The notes under the pieces: generated by a model
Told to the model about the DNA's origin: nothing
What the model saw: only the letters and a program-made list of their open reading frames with translations
Database searches by the model: none
Program-made: the position numbers and the translations under genes
NCBI GenBank assembly: GCA_002291495.1
Contig: DBAE01000053.1
Span: 353-12,709, forward strand
DNA: 12,357 bases
From: Bacteriovoracaceae bacterium UBA1018
Lineage (GTDB): Bacteria > Bdellovibrionota > UBA1018
Direction of reading: 5' to 3'
In this document: positions 7,746 through 12,357 of the stretch, one piece after another
How the letters are laid out: each line of letters starts with the position of its first letter
Numbering within the stretch: position 1 is the first letter of the stretch

Positions 7746-8293
7746 TCCGCCACCTTCGTCAGACCCTCCGTTCTGAAACTGGATTTACTTTGCTCGAAAC
7801 CATGATCGCAATGGCAATTATGCTCGTCGCATTTGCCTCTATCCTCATGGTCGAATCTTCGAGCATCAATACTTCAGCCAAAGCCAGACAGATGAATGTG
7901 GTAGGCATGCTTGCTCGAAACAAAATGATCGAGACCGAGTTTGAGATCGAAGGCAAACCCTTCAACGAAGTTAAGAAAGAAGAAACAGAGCAGTTTAAAG
8001 AGCCGTATCAAGACTACACGTGGACTCGCACCGTAAAGGAACTGAAATTTCCAAGTCTCAATACCGGTGGTGCTTCTGCAGCGAACGGTTCGAATGAAAC
8101 AGGCGGAGCAAATCCTGCCGGCGGAGTAGACATGATCACCGAGATGATCACTAAACTCATGACCAAGTACCTTTCGGGAGCGATTCGCGAAGTTACAGTG
8201 ACAATTAAATGGAAACGCGGGAGCGGAGAACAAAGTTTTTCGGTTTCAACTTATTGGGTCGACCTCAATCATGAATTTGAATTTAACCAATAA
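7742..8293 (+). CDS. gspI: Minor pseudopilin GspI
   Basis: GspI forms the core of the pseudopilus tip, binding GspJ and GspK. It has 183 residues, with leader cleavage at G14|FTLLE (Glu19). The helix that follows runs into the family-typical stretch with ARNKMIETE. It ends with a strand pair VTVTIKW and FSVSTYWVDL. GspI is normally about 120-130 residues. The extra length lies mostly at 107-146: a Gly/Asn/Ala/Ser run (107-128) followed by a Met-rich helix-like segment, VDMITEMITKLMTKYL. The Shine-Dalgarno AGAGGAGG (7724-7731) lies 10 nt before the ATG inside gspH. The start overlaps the gspH stop by 4 nt and the end overlaps gspJ by 23 nt. Confidence 0.9.
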   Translation: MIRHLRQTLRSETGFTLLETMIAMAIMLVAFASILMVESSSINTSAKARQMNVVGMLARNKMIETEFEIEGKPFNEVKKEETEQFKEPYQDYTWTRTVKELKFPSLNTGGASAANGSNETGGANPAGGVDMITEMITKLMTKYLSGAIREVTVTIKWKRGSGEQSFSVSTYWVDLNHEFEFNQ

Positions 8294-9146
8294 CCTCATC
8301 AGCCGAATACACTCGCGGCTCCCCAATCGGCTAACCGGTCCGCGGGCTGGCGGTCTTCGTCCGCTTCAAGCGGGTTTCACTCTCATTGAGCTATTGATAG
8401 CGATGTTCCTTCTGGTCGTCATTAGTCTATCGATCTATCAGTCGACTACACAGACCTATCGCCTTCGTGAGATCCTGATGAACGAGGGAGACTTCTACAA
8501 CGGCATTAGGCTCTCCATGGGGATTATGGAAAGAGATATTTCGTTGATCTACTCTCCGATTAACCTCACCACTTTTGACCCACAGACTCCTCAGGACAGG
8601 AATCAAAACGTATCTCCTGAAGTGCAAGCGATCATCTCTTCGGACTTAGGCCGTCCGTCGGCATTTTGGACGGGAGCTTTTGATAAAACCGGGATCAGGC
8701 CCTCTCGTTTTGTCGGAACCTCGAACCGAATGACTTTTATCTCTCGTTCTCATCAACGAGTATATAAAGAGAGTCCAGAGTCTGAGTTTACAAAAATTGT
8801 GTATGAACTACGGGACGAACGAGCGCTTAACCAAGACAATAACAGCAAAGTTCTATTTAAGATTGCCGACACAAGCGCCTTCGAAGACCAAAATAAACGT
8901 GACACCTACCAGCGTACCTACCCGCTTTTGCACGGAATTAAAAATCTCAGTTTTCGTTATTACCGAAAGGACAAAAAATCATGGCTTTCGTCATGGGATA
9001 GTGATTCCAATGACGATTTGAGAAACAAATTTCCAGATATCGTCGAAGTGAAAATTGAAGTGGCTGGTCCATCCCGCCTTCACTTTGACGGTCTCTATTA
9101 CTTTAGACCGGAGATACCGACTTATGGCTTGGATCCAAGCTCTTAA
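8271..9146 (+). CDS. gspJ: Minor pseudopilin GspJ
   Basis: GspJ is a minor pseudopilin of the tip complex, pairing with GspI and GspK. The product has 291 residues, larger than the usual 200 or so. Cleavage is predicted at G35|FTLIE (Glu40), followed by a hydrophobic helix and the family-like TQTYRLRE and SMGIMERDISLIY segments. A later stretch, IKNLSFRYYRKDKKSW, matches the common GspJ strand. The 35-residue leader is long and rich in Arg, Pro and Gly; no ATG, GTG or TTG closer to the cleavage site than codon 3 offers a shorter form. There is no clear Shine-Dalgarno site. The start lies 23 nt inside gspI, so coupling to gspI translation is likely. The 3' end overlaps gspK by 23 nt. Confidence 0.9.
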   Translation: MNLNLTNNLISRIHSRLPNRLTGPRAGGLRPLQAGFTLIELLIAMFLLVVISLSIYQSTTQTYRLREILMNEGDFYNGIRLSMGIMERDISLIYSPINLTTFDPQTPQDRNQNVSPEVQAIISSDLGRPSAFWTGAFDKTGIRPSRFVGTSNRMTFISRSHQRVYKESPESEFTKIVYELRDERALNQDNNSKVLFKIADTSAFEDQNKRDTYQRTYPLLHGIKNLSFRYYRKDKKSWLSSWDSDSNDDLRNKFPDIVEVKIEVAGPSRLHFDGLYYFRPEIPTYGLDPSS

Positions 9147-10503
9147 AAAGGCTCTTCGGTCCCTTCAAAAGAGAGACCGAGTCGCCTCAGACAATCAATC
9201 TGGCATCGCCCTTTTTATGGTGATAGCGGCGATGACTATTTTGTCGATCCTCGTGACTGAGTTTACTTATATTGCTCAAGTTAACTCACGCATGGCATTT
9301 GATAGCCTTGATCAAATCAAAGCGCACTATCTCGCAAAGAGCGGCTTTAAACTCTCACTGCTGCGCCTTAAGGCATATAAGCAGGTCAAAGAATTTGTCG
9401 ACAAAATGGGCAAGGATCAGAAAAACGCTGTATCTAAGACTACGATCGATAAGATCTGGAATTTTCCCTTCTTCTATCCGTTTCCAACTGAACTCCCGGG
9501 TCTATCCCTCACCGACAAAGATGCAATTGCAAAATTTCAGAAGGAGTCGAGCTTAGAGGGAAAATTCTCGGCCGTAATTGAATCAGAGTCATCCAAGATC
9601 AATCTCAATTCGATCTTACCGATGTTTGCGTCGACAACACCATCTACTCCTCCGCCGTCTCCAACACCAGGTGGAGAACCAACACCACCACCCACGCCAA
9701 CCCCATCAGCGAGCCCTGCCGCATTTAACGCTGATGAAGCGAGACAAAGTCTTTCGGAATACTTTGCGCAGATCCTCGAAAATAAGTTCAAGGACGACCC
9801 CGATTTTGCAACTGAGTACCGAGACTTCCGGCTTGAAGAATTTATGGAAAACTTAGTGGCTTGGGCTGACCACACTTACGAGATGAAAAACTCGAGCCGC
9901 CAGGTTCTTCCTTTTAAGAAAGCGCCATTCTATTCGGTCGAAGAACTTCGCATGATCCATCCAATGGATGATGCCATGTATGATCTATTTAGTCCTAATC
10001 TCACTGTGGTCGAAACAGATGGGATCAACGTCAATACGATCAAACCACAAACCTTGCGGGCTTTCTTTCCAGCTATCACTGAAGAAGAGATCAAGGCTTT
10101 CTACGAGTTTCGCGATAACCCAGAGCAAGACAATCTCTTTAAGGCCGAAGAAGACTTTCTAAAATACATTGAAACAAACGTCGCGGCCTACACCGGCGGT
10201 CAGATGAAAACCCTCAAGGAAAACTTTGCCAAGCGAAAAGTCAGATTTGTGACCGAAGAGGGCACATTTAAGATTACCGTCCTTGCTGAAGTGAACCAGG
10301 CCACACGCCTCATCGAGGCCTGGGTGCGGTTTGATGATAAGGACAAGAAAAGCGATAATCAGCAGAATAAGAACCAAAATAATCAAAATCAAAATCAGAA
10401 TCAAAACCAAAATCCGGATCAACAGCCCCCCCAAGGCGGAGTAATTGATCCAAACCGACGACCGAGTTCTGGTCTTAAAATATCTTTTATGAGAATATTG
10501 TAG
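9124..10503 (+). CDS. gspK: Minor pseudopilin GspK, tip of the pseudopilus
   Basis: GspK caps the pseudopilus tip. From the ATG at 9124 (GGAG at 9110-9113, 10 nt upstream) it has 459 residues; the family norm is about 320-330. Cleavage is predicted at G27|IALFM. The +5 position is Met, not Glu, and the absence of Glu5 is a known GspK hallmark. Conserved landmarks are KINLN (158-162), ENLVAWAD (242-249), SVEELRMI (271-278) and GINVNT (300-305), which matches the usual INVNT motif of GspK. A Pro/Thr/Ser linker sits at 170-200, and a Gln-Asn repeat lies near the C-terminus at about 416-432. The last four residues, MRIL, repeat the first four of GspL. The frame is open further upstream, but that part overlaps gspJ and lacks a start signal. 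Confidence 0.94.
   Translation: MAWIQALKKALRSLQKRDRVASDNQSGIALFMVIAAMTILSILVTEFTYIAQVNSRMAFDSLDQIKAHYLAKSGFKLSLLRLKAYKQVKEFVDKMGKDQKNAVSKTTIDKIWNFPFFYPFPTELPGLSLTDKDAIAKFQKESSLEGKFSAVIESESSKINLNSILPMFASTTPSTPPPSPTPGGEPTPPPTPTPSASPAAFNADEARQSLSEYFAQILENKFKDDPDFATEYRDFRLEEFMENLVAWADHTYEMKNSSRQVLPFKKAPFYSVEELRMIHPMDDAMYDLFSPNLTVVETDGINVNTIKPQTLRAFFPAITEEEIKAFYEFRDNPEQDNLFKAEEDFLKYIETNVAAYTGGQMKTLKENFAKRKVRFVTEEGTFKITVLAEVNQATRLIEAWVRFDDKDKKSDNQQNKNQNNQNQNQNQNQNPDQQPPQGGVIDPNRRPSSGLKISFMRIL
9631..9723 (+). repeat. Low-complexity Pro/Thr/Ser linker in gspK
   Basis: Residues 170-200 of GspK consist almost entirely of Pro, Thr, Ser, Gly and Ala (for example STPPPSPTP, then PTPPPTPTP). The stretch interrupts the protein between the KINLN strand and the helical domain, and is likely a flexible linker. 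Its DNA shows irregular CCA/ACC-type triplets rather than a perfect tandem repeat. Confidence 0.85.
10375..10413 (+). repeat. Imperfect CAAAAT hexanucleotide repeat in gspK coding Gln-Asn
   Basis: Units read CAAAAT (10375-10380), AAT, CAAAAT, CAAAAT, CAGAAT, CAAAAC, CAAAAT (to 10413). They encode alternating Gln and Asn near the GspK C-terminus. The unit length is a multiple of three, so copy-number changes would keep the frame. A run of seven C follows at 10426-10432. Confidence 0.9.
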
Positions 10504-10525
10504 GTACACGCATGAGAATCTTAGG
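10489..10525 (+). repeat. Near-direct repeat across the gspK end and gspL start
   Basis: ATGAGAATATTGTAGG (10489-10504) closes gspK, and ATGAGAATCTTAGG (10512-10525) opens gspL. The first eight bases are identical; the rest differ by one substitution and a 2-nt indel. Both copies encode Met-Arg-Ile-Leu, in different frames. The two ATGs are 23 nt apart. Confidence 0.85.
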
Positions 10526-12173
10526 AATAGATATCGGAACTACTAGTGTGAAGGCCGTCGAGTTAGACTCGGCATTCGGTCGTCTCGTCATACACGAATA
10601 CCACGAACAAGGAGTTCCAGCCGGCTCTAATCCTGTCTATGCCGCTCAACAACTCATTAGCAGCCTACCCAGACAGCCCGACAAAATAGTGACAACACTC
10701 AGAAGTAACCGGGTCACCTTCAGAAATCTCACCTTACCGACTCGTGACAGAAAAGCCATTCAGTCCAGCGTAGGCTTTGAACTCGATGACGATCTTCCAT
10801 TTCCTATCGAAAGTGCAGCTTATGATTTCTCGATTGTGTCTCAGTCTACTGGTCAGAGCACAGTCCATGTTGCTGCTACGCTAAGAAAAAACCTAGAAAG
10901 CTTTCTAGGCGACCTGATCAACGCCCGCATTGATCCAGATTTATTGACTACTGAAGCGTGGGCCTATCGCACCCTATTTAATAAACTTACTCCGCTTTCA
11001 GAACAGCAGCGCCCTGTACTCTTGCTTCAAATTGGCGAAGAGCACACGACCCTTTATCTCCACTGGAAGGGCGCACCTGTGATGATCCGAGATTTTGCAT
11101 GGGGTGGACGAGACCTTACCCAAGCTATCGCGCAAAAGTATGCAATCACTCTCGAGGCTGCCGAAAAAGCGAAGCTCGACAGTGGCTTTGTCCTCCCTCC
11201 ATCTCAAAGAGCTGATGCAACGCCAGAGCAAGTTGAGTTTTCTGATGCGATGGCGGGAACACTCCGTGAGTTACTCCGTGAAGTTCGTCAGGCTGGGCTT
11301 TCATGTAAAAACCTCACTCATGAAAAGATTGGAACGGTTTACCTATCAGGGGGATCATCTCTGCTGCCAGGGCTATTAGGTTTCATAGCCGAAGAAACTC
11401 AAGTTTCAGTGCAACCCCTTCAAGCCTTGAGTTCAATTGCTGGTTCAGGAGTCACTTATTCCGAACAGACAGACGCTTCGTTTTCGCTGGCGATTGCTTC
11501 CGCTCTTTGCCTAGTGGGTTCTGAAAGAGGACAAGCAATTAATTTGCGCAAAGGACAGTATTCCAAACAAGGTCGGTCGACCGAGATCAATCTCAGCGCA
11601 ATTAAGGGACCCTTGATTGGTGCCAGCGTTGTTCTGTCCTGTATGTTAGTTAGCCTAGCTGTACAATCCCAGGTTTACACAAGAAGACTTGATACTGCGA
11701 ACACTCAGCTTGAAAAGGCTGTAAAATCCTTTTTTGGCAATCTTGCTAATAGTGCCGTCAAAAACTATCTCGCTGATCCGACCAAATTACGCTCATCGAT
11801 CAGCAAAGAACTCAATAAACAACGAGAACTCGCACGTCTCTTGGGACCTAATCCCAGAAACCCCCTCGACTTTCTCAATAGCCTTTCAAAATCGATCCCT
11901 CGTGACGTTGTTGTCGATATGACACGTTTCCAGGTTGGTGCTGCCCCTGGTTCGGCATTCTCGCCCACAGGAGACGCCAGTACTCAATTCACGTTTTTGG
12001 TATCTAACCCACAAATTGCAGAACGCTTGGCTGGTATACTTGGCAGCTATGTCACAAACTTAGAAAGAGCTAAACCTGAAGAAGTGACCACTGAAGATGG
12101 ATCTAAAAAGTGGAAAGTGACTTTCGGTGGATCTGCTAATGCAAAGGGCTTCGGAGGTTCCAATGGCCGATAA
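10512..12173 (+). CDS. gspL: Type II secretion platform protein GspL with PilM-like cytoplasmic domain and PilN-like periplasmic part
   Basis: GspL recruits the GspE ATPase to the inner membrane and partners with GspM. The product has 553 residues, against about 400 for classical members. Residues 1-345 read as an actin-fold PilM-type domain: a phosphate-1-like loop GIDIGTTSVK (5-14), a second strand LLLQIGEEHTTLYL (170-183) where PilM proteins usually have Asp but Gln173 stands here, and an adenosine-loop-like YLSGGSSLLPG (277-287). One membrane segment lies at about 366-386. It is followed by a possible coiled coil and a periplasmic domain with DFLNSLSKSIPRDVVVD, which resembles PilN. Residues 1-4 (MRIL) duplicate the GspK C-terminus. 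It starts 8 nt after gspK with a weak Shine-Dalgarno sequence and overlaps gspM by 11 nt. A type IV pilus PilM-PilN fusion is the alternative reading, but position between gspK and gspM supports GspL. Confidence 0.87.
   Translation: MRILGIDIGTTSVKAVELDSAFGRLVIHEYHEQGVPAGSNPVYAAQQLISSLPRQPDKIVTTLRSNRVTFRNLTLPTRDRKAIQSSVGFELDDDLPFPIESAAYDFSIVSQSTGQSTVHVAATLRKNLESFLGDLINARIDPDLLTTEAWAYRTLFNKLTPLSEQQRPVLLLQIGEEHTTLYLHWKGAPVMIRDFAWGGRDLTQAIAQKYAITLEAAEKAKLDSGFVLPPSQRADATPEQVEFSDAMAGTLRELLREVRQAGLSCKNLTHEKIGTVYLSGGSSLLPGLLGFIAEETQVSVQPLQALSSIAGSGVTYSEQTDASFSLAIASALCLVGSERGQAINLRKGQYSKQGRSTEINLSAIKGPLIGASVVLSCMLVSLAVQSQVYTRRLDTANTQLEKAVKSFFGNLANSAVKNYLADPTKLRSSISKELNKQRELARLLGPNPRNPLDFLNSLSKSIPRDVVVDMTRFQVGAAPGSAFSPTGDASTQFTFLVSNPQIAERLAGILGSYVTNLERAKPEEVTTEDGSKKWKVTFGGSANAKGFGGSNGR
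10892..10909. repeat. Perfect 18-bp palindrome inside gspL
   Basis: CCTAGAAAG (10892-10900) is followed immediately by its exact reverse complement CTTTCTAGG (10901-10909). The flanking bases (A at 10891, C at 10910) do not extend it. It encodes Leu-Glu-Ser-Phe-Leu within the PilM-like domain. No function is evident. Confidence 0.9.
12153..12157 (+). promoter_or_regulatory. Shine-Dalgarno site for gspM inside gspL
   Basis: GGAGG lies 5 nt before the ATG at 12163, within the last codons of gspL. It settles the gspM start, which overlaps gspL by 11 nt. Confidence 0.8.
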
Positions 12174-12357
12174 TGCTTTGAGTAATCTTGGCACAAAGAT
12201 CAGCGACTGGCTTTCTGATCAAACTTGGTATCAGCAGCTCAAGGCAAAATGGGAGGAGCTCGATAGTCAAAGTCGCCTCTATCTGAAAATTGTTGCAGCA
12301 GCGATCAGTGCTTTAACAGTCCTGATTGTGCTTTCAGTTTCTTGGTTCGGCGTACGT
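12163..12357 (+). CDS. gspM: Type II secretion protein GspM (3' partial)
   Basis: GspM is a bitopic inner-membrane protein that stabilises and positions GspL. Only the first 65 codons are in the window, and the frame is open to the right edge. They show a cytoplasmic segment of about 41 residues with several Trp residues (SDWLSDQTWYQQLKAKWEEL), then a membrane helix at about 42-62 (IVAAAISALTVLIVLSVSWFG). This one-helix layout and the position after gspL fit GspM. No motif in this short part is unique to the family, so the call depends mainly on context. The start has GGAGG 5 nt upstream and overlaps the end of gspL by 11 nt, so the two partner proteins are probably made in a coupled way. Confidence 0.82.
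   Translation, partial: MADNALSNLGTKISDWLSDQTWYQQLKAKWEELDSQSRLYLKIVAAAISALTVLIVLSVSWFGVR

Noticed and set aside
8361..8373. Inverted repeat CCGCTT-C-AAGCGG in the gspJ leader
   Set aside because: A 6-bp stem with a 1-nt centre cannot form a stable hairpin and is readily explained by the codons used.
11573..11584. 12-bp palindrome TCGGTCGACCGA in gspL
   Set aside because: Palindromes of this length are expected about three times by chance in a window of this size.
1..12357. Type IV pilus operon instead of T2SS
   Set aside because: The PilM-like domain and GspE/GspF homologues could suggest this, but the C-to-M gene order, a GspC with HR and PDZ domains, the TEQGL motif in GspG and GspK without Glu5 are specific to T2SS.
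1..12357. A novel system embedded in the operon (extra gene, RNA, mobile element or array)
   Set aside because: Every stretch is covered by a recognised T2SS gene with gaps of at most 31 nt, leaving no room for an additional gene, and no tRNA, array or insertion-sequence ends were seen.

Overview
The window is almost entirely one plus-strand operon for a type II secretion system (T2SS), the machine that exports folded proteins from the periplasm across the outer membrane of a diderm bacterium. The gene order is gspC (5' end cut by the window), D, E, F, G, H, I, J, K, L and M (3' end cut by the window). No tRNA, rRNA, mobile element, CRISPR array, promoter or terminator could be recognised. 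The longest gap between genes is 31 nt, so the genes are probably co-transcribed from a promoter left of the window.

Organism: the secretin, inner-membrane clamp protein and pseudopilins require a Gram-negative envelope. Base composition looks balanced to slightly AT-rich by eye. The complete C-to-M order, a GspL whose cytoplasmic half looks like PilM, and low-complexity inserts in several subunits suggest a member of the former Deltaproteobacteria, such as a Bdellovibrio-like bacterium. This is inference with modest confidence; no marker gene is present.

Layout: 1-964 gspC (clamp protein with a PDZ domain); 975-3671 gspD (outer-membrane secretin); 3682-5388 gspE (cytoplasmic ATPase); 5397-6611 gspF (inner-membrane platform); 6643-7107 gspG (major pseudopilin); 7113-7745 gspH, 7742-8293 gspI, 8271-9146 gspJ and 9124-10503 gspK (minor pseudopilins of the tip complex); 10512-12173 gspL (PilM/PilN-like platform protein); 12163-12357 gspM (partial). 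Junctions tighten downstream: H/I overlap by 4 nt, I/J and J/K by 23 nt each, L/M by 11 nt, which implies translational coupling.

How the genes work together: GspE hydrolyses ATP and, through GspL, GspM and GspF, drives assembly of a GspG filament capped by GspH-I-J-K. This filament pushes substrate through the GspD channel, and GspC links the inner-membrane platform to GspD. The prepilin peptidase (GspO/PilD), a pilotin and any GspN are not in the window and would have to be encoded elsewhere.

The system itself is well known. The less ordinary aspects are a GspL that keeps actin-like nucleotide-binding motifs, disordered inserts in GspD, GspI and GspK, a cysteine pair and short C-terminus in GspG, a perfect 18-bp palindrome inside gspL, and a small repeat of the gspL start at the end of gspK.
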